A stretch of DNA of 63,682 nt, taken from a virus. The notes under the pieces are model-generated. The model saw only the letters and a program-made list of their open reading frames with translations. It was not told the origin of the DNA and ran no database searches. The DNA is taken from IMG/VR virus record IMGVR_UViG_3300048541_000245, positions 1 through 63,682 of that record; one strand, 5' to 3'. Position numbers and translations under genes: made by a program. Shown piece by piece: positions 31,471-39,541 of this stretch. Positions within the stretch are counted from its first letter, which is position 1; every line of letters starts with the position of its first letter.

Positions 31471-31754
31471 TTCGTGCGATTTGCCCAGTATGCTGCTGAC
31501 ATTTTACCTCTCTTAATATTTTTAGCATGACGTGCTTTAAATGAAGCCCTTTTATCTTTCATTGCTTGGCTTTCACCAGCCTTTGGCTTTCCGGCTGTAC
31601 TTGCACCTTGCTGACCAAAACGAATCGTCTTTACCTTGCTACCTTCTTTTGCTACAACGATGTGGCTTTTCTTGGGATGACTTGGTGTTCTTTTTGGTTT
31701 GTTGTAGCCCGATACCCCAGCCCTTTTAAGCCGTGAGTCTTTCTTTTCGGCCAT
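31464..31754 (-). CDS. Conserved small basic phage protein
   Basis: 96 residues, basic. RLKRAGVSGYNKPKRTPSHP then KVKTIRFGQQGASTAG and a C-terminal HAKNIKRGKMSAAYWAN. I recognise this as widespread in marine phages, with no proven function; possibly a virion-internal or DNA-binding protein. Start overlaps the previous stop (TAATG). Confidence 0.75.
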   Translation of the reverse strand: MAEKKDSRLKRAGVSGYNKPKRTPSHPKKSHIVVAKEGSKVKTIRFGQQGASTAGKPKAGESQAMKDKRASFKARHAKNIKRGKMSAAYWANRTKW

Positions 31755-31909
31755 TATTTTTTCCTCTTCTTAGCAGTCTTTGCAGCCTTCTTAAAGGCAC
31801 TGGCAGACGGGGCTCCTTTGCTTCCTGGCTTACGCATCTTTTCGTCGCTTCCAGCTTTAATACGCTTCCTTTTGGCGTGGATATTTGAGTAAAGCCCCCG
31901 TTTAGCCAT
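31754..31909 (-). CDS. Conserved small basic phage protein
   Basis: 51 residues: AKRGLYSNIHAKRKRIKAGS ... MRKPGSKGAPSASAFKKAA. A recurrent partner of the preceding 96-residue protein in marine phage genomes. Lys/Arg-rich, presumably nucleic-acid binding. Function unknown. Confidence 0.7.
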   Translation of the reverse strand: MAKRGLYSNIHAKRKRIKAGSDEKMRKPGSKGAPSASAFKKAAKTAKKRKK

Positions 31910-31918
31910 AATAAAACC

Positions 31919-32473
31919 TTATCTGTCAGTAGGCTTCCTTGGGATAATCATCTCATCATCAAAAATAAATTCAGTTGGTGTTGCTAAGATGCTTGCCATT
32001 ACACAATAATTGTAGTTCAGGGCTACTTTATTTTCACCGCTACCAAAGTAAGTAAGGCTAAACTCTGGATCAAAAAAGACACGAACCCGAGTAGGAATAA
32101 CTCCACACCAGCCCAAAGCGTTCAACAGACCATTTAAACGTTCTTTAGTGGTGTCTGATGGGTTACCGTTATGGTCATAAACGCCGCCGGCAAAAACAAA
32201 TACCTTATCAAAATCTTTGTTGTCGTCAGTTCTTGTAACACGCAAGATAGGGTTACCTTGGATAGAAACTGTAAGGGTGCAGTCTTCATCTACCTCAACA
32301 TTCGTATTAGAAAATGACCATTCTGTCGGCTCCGGTTTTCTAATGTAATTAACGACTTCATCGACAGTTCTTTGCGTCACCATCCGAAAGTTGCTAGACT
32401 TGACGGCAACAAATTTAGTTGGAGCTGAAGGAAGGGTTACTGCGCTTAAAGGATTTTGGATTGAAGTGTTCAT
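31919..32473 (-). CDS. Hypothetical protein
   Basis: 184 residues from ATG at 32473. Mixed alpha/beta: FSNTNVEVDEDCTLTVSIQG, then KVFVFAGGVYDHNG, then VRVFFDPEFSLTYFGSGENK. No catalytic motif recognised. Sits downstream of the zinc ribbon gene. Confidence 0.55.
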   Translation of the reverse strand: MNTSIQNPLSAVTLPSAPTKFVAVKSSNFRMVTQRTVDEVVNYIRKPEPTEWSFSNTNVEVDEDCTLTVSIQGNPILRVTRTDDNKDFDKVFVFAGGVYDHNGNPSDTTKERLNGLLNALGWCGVIPTRVRVFFDPEFSLTYFGSGENKVALNYNYCVMASILATPTEFIFDDEMIIPRKPTDR

Positions 32474-32521
32474 GAATGGTTTAGTTAGACCGATCCACAA
32501 TACGCTAAAACAACCTAAAAA

Positions 32522-32698
32522 TCAATCGTGGGTAGAGCGATTGACATACTGATCAGCAGTTTTAAGCATTTCTTCTGGTATCTCGTAGGTAAAGAATTTA
32601 TTCCCACAATTTGGGCACTCGCGATAGCGCCTAACAGTAGTCTCCATACGCCATGATTGGGTCAGATTTGTGATGTGGCCGCAGAGAAAACAATCCAT
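32522..32698 (-). CDS. NrdR-like zinc ribbon protein without ATP cone
   Basis: 58 residues. MDCFLCGHITN ... METTVRRYRECPNCGNKFFT closely follows the zinc ribbon of NrdR, the repressor of ribonucleotide reductase genes (CxxC, RRxREC, CxxxFxTYE), and then stops where NrdR continues into its ATP-cone. Without the cone it could bind DNA but not sense dATP. It begins 14 bases after the tRNA-Leu 3' end. The genome also encodes a class II reductase. Confidence 0.65.
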   Translation of the reverse strand: MDCFLCGHITNLTQSWRMETTVRRYRECPNCGNKFFTYEIPEEMLKTADQYVNRSTHD

Positions 32699-32711
32699 AA
32701 CAAGAAAAAAA

Positions 32712-32795
32712 TGCGAGTAGAGAGACTTGAACTCTCACAACCTAAAGGTCAACAGATTTTAAGTCTGGTGCGTCTACCGATTCCGCCATACTCGC
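32712..32795 (-). tRNA. tRNA-Leu (anticodon UAA)
   Basis: 84 nt, class II with a long variable arm. Acceptor GCGAGTA/TACTCGC pairs perfectly; discriminator A; D-loop GGCGGAATCGGTAGACGC; anticodon stem CAGA/TCTG with loop containing TAA; T-loop GTTCAAG. No CCA is encoded. It reads UUA codons, which suit an AT-richer phage in a GC-richer host. The 5' 54 nt also form the end of the upstream HNH reading frame. Confidence 0.95.
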
Positions 32796-33356
32796 GTAGT
32801 TGGGATGGTCTACCTTCCAAGTATAACCGTTCTCGTCTAAAATAACATCGCCGCTGTGATAACCAAAATGGCAAGTTGCACATAACAAGTCACACTTATC
32901 AAGTTCTTCTTCTCTTCTGACTCGGTTCCAACTTGACATTCTGTTCCAATCACCTTCTTTTTCAGTTGGATTTCTGTGGTGAAATTGCAAAGAACTGAAG
33001 CATTTATTAAAACCGCAGCACTGACACTCCCCTCCGAGATAAGCAACAGCTTCCCGTTTCATCTTTGGTCTATCTTTTTGGCCATTGTTATTGCTAACAT
33101 TTCGCGGAGAATTTTTTCTTTGTTCTAATATTTTTTTCTTATTTTTTGCATAATAATTTTTACAACGCTCCCTGTCGCGTTCAAAATTTTTATTTGCTAC
33201 CTCAGTTCGACAAGCGATGCATTGGCGTGTCAATTCATCTAACTGAGACCTGTCACGATGAAAAAAAAGTGCAGTAGCTGGCTTAGAGATTTTGCATCTT
33301 GTGCAAGTCTTATAAACAACTTCAGTTAAGTTGCGACCATCTATGCTTTGAACCAC
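32742..33356 (-). CDS. HNH endonuclease running into tRNA-Leu
   Basis: 204 residues from GTG. N-terminal zinc finger CTRCKIS ... CIACR (about residues 17-49), basic middle, then CQCCGFNKCFSSLQFHHRNP and CDLLCATCHFGYH, an HNH core of phage type. The last about 18 codons (YASMAESVDAPDLKSV) are the tRNA-Leu sequence read as protein, so the frame has no stop before the tRNA. Suggests a mobile HNH gene that came to rest against the tRNA. Confidence 0.85.
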   Translation of the reverse strand: MVQSIDGRNLTEVVYKTCTRCKISKPATALFFHRDRSQLDELTRQCIACRTEVANKNFERDRERCKNYYAKNKKKILEQRKNSPRNVSNNNGQKDRPKMKREAVAYLGGECQCCGFNKCFSSLQFHHRNPTEKEGDWNRMSSWNRVRREEELDKCDLLCATCHFGYHSGDVILDENGYTWKVDHPNYASMAESVDAPDLKSVDL

Positions 33357-33374
33357 TTAGCAACTGTCGTTTCT

Positions 33375-33584
33375 TCATTGTAACGTCAGCTTAAGTAAAA
33401 ATACAGTCAATAACGTCATCCAATATCCAGAACCAAATGTTGCAGATACAGCCCATGCCGCCAGGAACACAGATCCAAAGTAATAGATCCCAAATAGCAA
33501 AATCAAAGCTAAAGCGACTACAGACCCTGATTTCTCCTGTGTGCTCTCAACAAGTTGCCAAAACCCTTCCGTATCTTGCTGCAT
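33375..33584 (-). CDS. Small membrane protein
   Basis: 69 residues: short acidic N-terminus, then two hydrophobic spans (SGSVVALALILLFGIYYFGS, and YWMTLLTVFLLKLTL). Upstream of the HNH gene. Holin-like in topology; function uncertain. Confidence 0.55.
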   Translation of the reverse strand: MQQDTEGFWQLVESTQEKSGSVVALALILLFGIYYFGSVFLAAWAVSATFGSGYWMTLLTVFLLKLTLQ

Positions 33585-33648
33585 TGAAATCTAATAGGAT
33601 AGATTGCCTTCTTATAGTGTAACGTGATAACTAACGATCCAGGTGTAA

Positions 33649-33825
33649 TCACTTTTTCTTCCTCCCTTTCGTTCCCTTTTGCTTTCGTATCGCTTCAATA
33701 ACTTCTTTCTTTTTTCTTACGGTTTCAATAGCTTTGTCGACGGCTTCATCACGGCCTGGACTTTCTAGATTTAAACGATTTAATGTTTCAGTCCAGAACT
33801 GACGGTCGAAAGTTCCACCACTCAT
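33649..33825 (-). CDS. Small basic protein
   Basis: 58 residues from ATG at 33825, chosen for its ATGA overlap with the upstream stop (an in-frame ORF extends 35 codons further). Ends in a Lys-rich tail (KQKGTKGRKKK). Unknown function. Confidence 0.55.
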   Translation of the reverse strand: MSGGTFDRQFWTETLNRLNLESPGRDEAVDKAIETVRKKKEVIEAIRKQKGTKGRKKK

Positions 33826-34172
33826 GATTGCAATTTCGGATACGGCTTTCCATTTGGCACTTTGCTGTACCACCAACGCTTTTCTTCGCCATTTAACCGG
33901 TTTTGATATAAGGTCAAAACTTGATTCCACTGGTCACCATGTAAATCTCTTGCCAGTACATAATAGCTCGGACACCTTGAGGCAGCTAAATCCGGGACGA
34001 ATCTTTTACCGACCCTATTCCAGCTTGGTTGCTTGCCTTTCCATCTAATATTGCAGCTCGGCCATGGCAATTCTTCTCGGTCGAATAACTGGCAGCACGG
34101 TCCTATTACTTGATACACAAATGATCCTGCCGGCGAACGCAAGAACTTACCTGTTTGTTCAGGATGCATCAA
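33822..34172 (-). CDS. Hypothetical protein
   Basis: 116 residues, Trp/Arg-rich (RWKGKQPSWNRVGKRFVPDL, RLNGEEKRWWYSKVPNG). ATGA overlaps on both sides. Perhaps a virion or DNA-contact protein by context after the portal; not recognised. Confidence 0.55.
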   Translation of the reverse strand: MMHPEQTGKFLRSPAGSFVYQVIGPCCQLFDREELPWPSCNIRWKGKQPSWNRVGKRFVPDLAASRCPSYYVLARDLHGDQWNQVLTLYQNRLNGEEKRWWYSKVPNGKPYPKLQS

Positions 34173-34369
34173 GCTGACTCGCTGATCTCCCGCAATGAAA
34201 TAATATTCATACCATCATTGACTAGAACTTCAGTCAAGCAATGCTCAATATCTTTCGTAAAGGCAACCATTTCTACCAAGTCAGGAAATTGCATCTCGCA
34301 AATTGACTGCCCCTCTTCACAAAACTGATCGGCATAATCAGGAAGAAATTCAAACCGTGCGATGATCAT
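34169..34369 (-). CDS. Hypothetical protein
   Basis: 66 residues, acidic (EFLPDYADQFCEEGQSICEM). Twenty bases upstream is AGTAAACTA, one base from the GGNANNCTA element. Overlaps the next gene by 4 nt. Confidence 0.5.
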   Translation of the reverse strand: MIIARFEFLPDYADQFCEEGQSICEMQFPDLVEMVAFTKDIEHCLTEVLVNDGMNIISLREISESA

Positions 34370-34392
34370 AATTAATGCCTGTTATTTATAGT

Positions 34393-35973
34393 TTACTGAG
34401 CCCGTGAGGCAGCAGCTTGAGCTTTTTCTGGGGTTTCCAGGTCATCAGTAGGATCCCCACTTGCAGCAGGATTAGATGTCTGGCTATCCGAAAAGTCAGG
34501 TGCGGCTTCCTGCAAAGCAGTCTCGTCATCGATCATTTGATCGACTTGATCTTCATGATCCTCATCAGTTCGCGTAATCTCATCTTCTACTTTCAAGTCA
34601 GGATCAAGGATGCCGCCACGTTGTAATTCATCCAATACCGTGCGCTTAGAAAGCAGCCCTTGAGAGTAAAGATTGACCAGCTGTGCAATCTCAGAAGCGC
34701 CTAACGGACGACTAATCAAGCTGTCATTAATAGCAATACCAGATTCAGGTGTAACCTGATCAAACTCACCGCTATAAGCCGCCCAGAGGCGCATAACAGT
34801 AGTAAAGCTTGAAACTTTATTGCGTGTTAAAGATGAGACCTGTGAGGCTACTTGAGAAGCACGGAGAGATGCTTCAGTAGCGGTCTTGATGTTTGCACCA
34901 TATAAGAAATTAAGACTACTGCGATCCATCAGTAACTCAAGGTGTTCGATTTCAGCTTGATGGCGTTCCAGACTGCGACCAGATGGTTCTGCAAACTCAA
35001 ATTTACCGCCTTCAGCGTCAAGGTCAACAGCAGTATTGGGGCCTAAAATCAATGGAATTGGTTTGCCGTCGGCTCCTAGCTTCGCCCCAGTTCTGACAGG
35101 TACTGGCATTGCACATTTATGCAGCAGCTCCTGTAAGTCAGACCGCATTTGAAAATGCTGAATTGACAGTTCAGCCAATGCATTTAATGGCAGGTCACCA
35201 TGCGCGAAATGAGGGTCAGTAGATCCGTACCACACCAAAGGCACGACAGGGATTGATGTATTGACTTCGCGTTCCTTGACCTGGACCCATTCGCGACCAC
35301 GCTTTTCTAAGCGGTATGTCTCGACAAGGTTAGGCCGCAGAACATGATAGACAGCATCCAGCTCGACACCAAACGATCCTGGAATTGACCTTTGGCGGAA
35401 TTGACGGATTGTTGCGTGATTTACCTTCTCGCGACCTGAAGAATATTCAATAGACCAATTAATCACGTTGGCCCTGTCAACCATGATTAGATATGGCCGA
35501 CGATCAGAATTCTGTTCATCAAAGAAATTTGTTTCACCTTCATCCTGTGTCATGTCAACCATGACAAAGACACCGCCATCCCTTAATGCTTTTTCGTCGC
35601 ATCGGTTCCAGAAACTTTGGATGCTTTCCCCTTGAAGATCCACGTCAGTTTCCGCCGCCAATAATGAGGCTGGGGTGTCGACCAACTGGAAACGATTAAG
35701 TAAGCCAGCATAAGCCCGAATGCTATCGCGATAAATTGGAGTATAAGTTGATCTTGTTAAGCGAGAATCATATGCTCCGCGAGGCTCAGCAGGTTCTTGT
35801 GGTAAATATTTTTCTTTTACGCCGCGTGAGTGACCAGAACTATCGGCAAAAGTGCCGTCTAAAAGATGCCAGCAGTGATTAGCAAGCTCCAGGGCAGGTA
35901 GTTGACGGATTAACTCCGGTCGATGGTAAGAAACGAGCGATGGATCGTTTGTCGGGTGCGGTACGCCCAGCAT
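34393..35973 (-). CDS. Portal protein
   Basis: 526 residues. N-terminal wing and clip with YDSRLTRSTYTPIYRDSIRA, later ALAELSIQHFQMRSDLQELLH and a helical stem with SASLRASQ-type Ala/Ser helices (TATEASLRASQVASQVSSLT), then a disordered acidic C-terminus ending in Ala-rich sequence. This is the portal family I associate with DUF4055. It forms the dodecameric DNA gateway. It lies three genes from the terminase set, separated by RNR and Dcd, and far from the capsid gene. Confidence 0.8.
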   Translation of the reverse strand: MLGVPHPTNDPSLVSYHRPELIRQLPALELANHCWHLLDGTFADSSGHSRGVKEKYLPQEPAEPRGAYDSRLTRSTYTPIYRDSIRAYAGLLNRFQLVDTPASLLAAETDVDLQGESIQSFWNRCDEKALRDGGVFVMVDMTQDEGETNFFDEQNSDRRPYLIMVDRANVINWSIEYSSGREKVNHATIRQFRQRSIPGSFGVELDAVYHVLRPNLVETYRLEKRGREWVQVKEREVNTSIPVVPLVWYGSTDPHFAHGDLPLNALAELSIQHFQMRSDLQELLHKCAMPVPVRTGAKLGADGKPIPLILGPNTAVDLDAEGGKFEFAEPSGRSLERHQAEIEHLELLMDRSSLNFLYGANIKTATEASLRASQVASQVSSLTRNKVSSFTTVMRLWAAYSGEFDQVTPESGIAINDSLISRPLGASEIAQLVNLYSQGLLSKRTVLDELQRGGILDPDLKVEDEITRTDEDHEDQVDQMIDDETALQEAAPDFSDSQTSNPAASGDPTDDLETPEKAQAAASRAQ

Positions 35974-36037
35974 TGCTATCTCAGCGAAGTTTAGCCTTCT
36001 CGGCAGAATAATTTTTGCCGCATCTCGCGACTACGGT

Positions 36038-36046
36038 TAGTCTTCC
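36038..36046 (-). promoter_or_regulatory. GGNANNCTA intergenic element
   Basis: Minus strand GGAAGACTA abutting the Dcd stop codon, 65 nt before the portal start. Confidence 0.55.
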
Positions 36047-36571
36047 TTACCCTTTACTTGCCACAGCTCCTTGGTCTAGAAAATAACGACCAGTGACCGC
36101 ATAGCTGCGTAAAGGAATCTCACTAAGAGTATGGAAGCGAAGCTGACCAATCCTCATGCCTTTTTTTAAGACAACATTATGTCTGTTATTGACATTTTGA
36201 AGCTCTAGCGTGATTTGACCCTTGAAACCAGGGTCAATATATCCAGCCAAAAGGTGATTGATACCTTCTCTTCCGCGACTGCTTTTTAGTTGAAAATTTG
36301 ATTCCAAATTATTCGGAATACGGACATATTCATTGGTATGAGCAAGAATAAAGCCACCAGGAGGAAGGATAAAACCTTCATCTTCGTCGATCTCATGGTC
36401 AATCCACCTGGCCCGATCACTAGGTCGTCCATAAGAACGACCCTCGACCTTGATTATGCCTCCGAGTGTGACATCAATGCTGGCAGGGTTGACCATTTCT
36501 GGATCGAAAGGTTCTACCAAGCCAATATTGCGGCATAGGTTACGGATCTGAAAATCAACGAGTGATGACAT
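36047..36571 (-). CDS. dcd: dCTP deaminase
   Basis: 174 residues from ATG at 36571, just after the reductase stop. NPASIDVTLGG, then FQLKSSRGREG and AGYIDPGFKGQITLELQN, the trimeric dCTP deaminase/dUTPase fold signature with the substrate-site Ser/Arg and Asp/Pro/Gly. Converts dCTP to dUTP (or onward to dUMP in bifunctional forms), feeding ThyX, which is also encoded. The usual mono- versus bifunctional residue cannot be settled by eye. Confidence 0.88.
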   Translation of the reverse strand: MSSLVDFQIRNLCRNIGLVEPFDPEMVNPASIDVTLGGIIKVEGRSYGRPSDRARWIDHEIDEDEGFILPPGGFILAHTNEYVRIPNNLESNFQLKSSRGREGINHLLAGYIDPGFKGQITLELQNVNNRHNVVLKKGMRIGQLRFHTLSEIPLRSYAVTGRYFLDQGAVASKG

Positions 36572-36572
36572 C

Positions 36573-38906
36573 TTAAATCTTCTGCCCCACTTGATCAGCG
36601 TCCTTTTCAGCTTCAGCAAGACATTTGTCGCTGTCGCAACCAGCCGAACCCTTTAACTCGTAGTCAGCGGAGTCGTAGGTGCTTAAGACCTCAAGGAAGC
36701 TAACCTCTTCTTTTTTGAAGATTGCCGGCAGAGCAGAGCGGTAGGTTTCTGCTGCTTTATTCCAGCGATCATATTCATCCTTTTCGATTGGCTCGAAAGG
36801 TAAACGCGGGAATGTTTCATTGGCGTCAAAACGCGCCAACAGAGCGGCAGAGATGTATCCAGTACCGAGTTGCATTGACTCATGAATCAACTTTGAGAGC
36901 AATGGAATTTCCTCTTCTCTAAACTCAATCGTAGCCGAGGTGTTGTGTTCTGTGTAATAGTTTTGCACCTGCATGTAAAGGCCCCACTGAGAGGCTACTG
37001 GGAGCTTACTGAGATCAAATTGATCACAACCAGGGAGGTTAGCCCAACTAACTTCAGTAGGAATCTCAACCAACACTTCTTGCACGCGAGGATCAAGAAT
37101 GTCATCTAAAAGATTGCCGTTTTCATCCTTAGCTGATTGTGCAGGAATCACGGAATAGCCCCAATCACGTAGAGCAGAGACAAGAGGATCAGACTTTCCG
37201 AAAGTAATGCGACGAATAAATCGCTGTGACTTAGGGGGATGCCAGCCAGAAGAGGCTCCTGTCAAAAGGCTTTTTGTTCCTGCAGGTTGAACTGTTGTCA
37301 GTCGATTAGGACGACGCAGGCCATGCTTGTCGCAGTAGTTGATGACCGTATAACGGACGATATCAGCCCAGCGACGCAAGAAGTAGTGCTCTTTTTTTGC
37401 AAATTTACGGCCAAGATTGTTACTTGGTCGTCCTTTCATCATCCAATCAAGCCAAGGCGCTCCGAAGGCATGCACAAAGAAGTCGAATAACCCGGTGAAG
37501 CTAACGCCAACGATCGGATCAATCTCACGACTGTACCGATAACGATCAATATAGAACTCATGATGCAGCAATGCTGCTACCTGCAAGGCTCCTGCTTTAA
37601 ACGCATTGTCCTGTGCCTGAGTATCATTTGGATCGATTGTATTGAGATGAATCTCAGCCAAGTTGCAGTGAAAGTCAGTGCCAATAATTTCTCCGCATGG
37701 ATTAAGGCCGTAGCGGCTTAGTCGATGAGCCAACTCTTTAGAATCCATCACACCAGAAGGTGTATGAAGTGCCTCTAAATACTCAGCTGCTTCGTTCTTG
37801 TCCTGCAAATAAAGAGCAATAAACTGCTTTTTGCGCTCAGGATTACATAGCAGATCAGCGTTAGCACGAGCAATTGCCTCAGGCACGTACTGAATAGCAC
37901 CTTCCCCAGAGTAAAACTGCTTCTTAATTGATTCCTCTACCGTAGAAAAATCAGGGACTTCATGGAAGCAAAGGGTATGGTTTGCCATTCGCAAAGCTTC
38001 TTTCTTTGGATCGACCCTCCAATTACCATCTTCGTCTTGGGCATATAAACCTGCTTTTGAATCAGCAGCTTCGTTGTCATAAGAGCTGAACTGACGCATA
38101 CCAGCACTGCGACGGATGTTGCCAGCGACAACACAAGCCGAGGCTTCGTCAATCAATAGGCAGGTCTCTACAGAGCTAAGACGACGGCCATAAGCACCGT
38201 TAAGGATCCCTACAACACGCCGGAACATGTCCTCTAGCTTTACAGGGTTGGCAGTGCCGCCAAATCCTTGTAGACGCTCACCTGCTGGCCTGACGTTACC
38301 AAGGTCGATGATTAAGTTAACAGTTTTTTTAGTGCTGAATTCAGTGGCAATCTCAATAATACCTAGATAGGCATCAACCCAGCCTTCTCGGCTATCACCA
38401 ACGTAAACAACTACGTTGCCGTCCTCAAGACTTAAAAACTCAGTCTGTTCAATTCGATCCGGCGGCAAGATGTCACCAGCATCTTCAACGCTGACAATAT
38501 TGATCTCAGTGACTACTGCCGGCAGAGAATCGATATTCGACTTCTCAAGCATTGCACCAGTACCTGAACCCATCATGGCTAGTTCCATGATGTGACGAAA
38601 TGCACTGATCTCGTTTACGTTTGTCGAGGTGCAATTATACCAGCCACTAAAGTTCTTTTGCTGGCTTCCCCATTCGGTGCCTGCTACCCAAAAAGCTCTG
38701 CCAGAAGGGAAGCAATGCTGATTCAATGCCTGGTCCATTACAAGGCTTTTTTCTTCAGTAGAAAACTTGCCAACCTCTGAAATAGAGTCGACGCAACGAG
38801 TCATTGCTTCTTTGAATGTCTCTCGCTGGCCGTCGGTCTTCCTGCGTGAATATGTACGATAAAAAACGGCTTCTGCACTAGGAGCTGTTGACTGAAATTC
38901 TGGCAT
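36573..38906 (-). CDS. nrdJ: Ribonucleotide reductase, class II (B12-dependent), monomeric
   Basis: 777 residues, close to the about 740 of monomeric RTPR-type enzymes. Visible: SGWYNCTSTN (first redox Cys), GSGTGAML, GYGLNPCGEI equivalent at RYGLNPCGEIIG (radical Cys and Glu), and a C-terminal GCDSDKC (the Cys-x4-Cys that re-reduces the site). No separate small subunit gene. It makes dNTPs from NTPs using adenosylcobalamin, common in marine cyanophages. A GGTAAACTA element lies 23 nt upstream. Confidence 0.95.
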   Translation of the reverse strand: MPEFQSTAPSAEAVFYRTYSRRKTDGQRETFKEAMTRCVDSISEVGKFSTEEKSLVMDQALNQHCFPSGRAFWVAGTEWGSQQKNFSGWYNCTSTNVNEISAFRHIMELAMMGSGTGAMLEKSNIDSLPAVVTEINIVSVEDAGDILPPDRIEQTEFLSLEDGNVVVYVGDSREGWVDAYLGIIEIATEFSTKKTVNLIIDLGNVRPAGERLQGFGGTANPVKLEDMFRRVVGILNGAYGRRLSSVETCLLIDEASACVVAGNIRRSAGMRQFSSYDNEAADSKAGLYAQDEDGNWRVDPKKEALRMANHTLCFHEVPDFSTVEESIKKQFYSGEGAIQYVPEAIARANADLLCNPERKKQFIALYLQDKNEAAEYLEALHTPSGVMDSKELAHRLSRYGLNPCGEIIGTDFHCNLAEIHLNTIDPNDTQAQDNAFKAGALQVAALLHHEFYIDRYRYSREIDPIVGVSFTGLFDFFVHAFGAPWLDWMMKGRPSNNLGRKFAKKEHYFLRRWADIVRYTVINYCDKHGLRRPNRLTTVQPAGTKSLLTGASSGWHPPKSQRFIRRITFGKSDPLVSALRDWGYSVIPAQSAKDENGNLLDDILDPRVQEVLVEIPTEVSWANLPGCDQFDLSKLPVASQWGLYMQVQNYYTEHNTSATIEFREEEIPLLSKLIHESMQLGTGYISAALLARFDANETFPRLPFEPIEKDEYDRWNKAAETYRSALPAIFKKEEVSFLEVLSTYDSADYELKGSAGCDSDKCLAEAEKDADQVGQKI

Positions 38907-38928
38907 TTCGCCTTGGTGACGGTAAGAA

Positions 38929-38937
38929 TAGTTTACC
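38929..38937 (-). promoter_or_regulatory. GGNANNCTA intergenic element
   Basis: Minus strand GGTAAACTA, 23 nt before nrdJ. Shows that the element is not restricted to virion genes. Confidence 0.55.
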
Positions 38938-38957
38938 GCAGTCTTACTGTTTGTCAG

Positions 38958-39110
38958 TCAATTGTCGTGTATTTTGCAAGAATGATAAGAAGGGTTTTCG
39001 TTACAGAAGCGTTCCCAATATTCTCGTCGATGAGTCTCACTCGAAGGGTGTTCATCAACACGATTTGATGGCTGCTCTACGACTGTCTTTTTAAAAACTT
39101 TAGAAGTCAT
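38958..39110 (-). CDS. Small conserved cyanophage protein (YWERFCNENP type)
   Basis: 50 residues. The C-terminal half REYWERFCNENPSYHSCKIH matches small proteins I know near nucleotide-metabolism genes in cyanophages; the two Cys could form a disulfide. It overlaps the 88-residue gene end. Function unknown. Confidence 0.65.
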   Translation of the reverse strand: MTSKVFKKTVVEQPSNRVDEHPSSETHRREYWERFCNENPSYHSCKIHDN

Positions 39111-39366
39111 GATTGTGCCTGCAAGTCAAAGAATGAAGCCCTGGAATAAAATGACAGGACTCTTCAAGGGTATCTTTAGTCGAAGCGTCTAACAGAGTAG
39201 CGATCAAAAAAAGATCAAAATGATTGTCGCAGGAGCGTAAGAGTTCAGACTTTAATCTGACCCAAAAGCTAAGACGACTTTTGTGATGACAAAAAAGAAC
39301 CGCAGTCGCTTCAGCGATCTGGCGCTGACGAATCAATTGCCAAAGAGCATCTACAAGCTGCGGCAT
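39100..39366 (-). CDS. Hypothetical protein
   Basis: 88 residues, helical, with several Cys and His (VLFCHHKSRLSF, LLRSCDNHFDLF). Overlaps the following small gene by 11 nt (ATGACTTCTAA), which supports translation. Not recognised. Confidence 0.5.
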   Translation of the reverse strand: MPQLVDALWQLIRQRQIAEATAVLFCHHKSRLSFWVRLKSELLRSCDNHFDLFLIATLLDASTKDTLEESCHFIPGLHSLTCRHNHDF

Positions 39367-39371
39367 TTTGC

Positions 39372-39518
39372 CTATTTCCCTTGTCCTCTATAGGGTTTCC
39401 GATTAGGGCTCCTTTTGACGCGACCTTGATTAATTCGTGTGCGGGTACGCCGACCTTCACCAATTCTTGTTCGTTTTGGCGCATGACTCTCGAAAGTAGT
39501 CTTTTTAGCTGAGAACAT
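39372..39518 (-). CDS. Small basic protein
   Basis: 48 residues, Arg-rich: ESHAPKRTRIGEGRRTRTRI, ending KPYRGQGK. A recognisable small basic protein of marine phages; probably RNA or DNA binding. Confidence 0.6.
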   Translation of the reverse strand: MFSAKKTTFESHAPKRTRIGEGRRTRTRINQGRVKRSPNRKPYRGQGK

Positions 39519-39541
39519 CGATATGAAAGCTACTCTTCATA

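Noticed and set aside
32657-32845. A plus-strand ORF over tRNA-Leu
   Set aside because: It is the antisense reading of the tRNA and HNH end; the tRNA fold is unambiguous.
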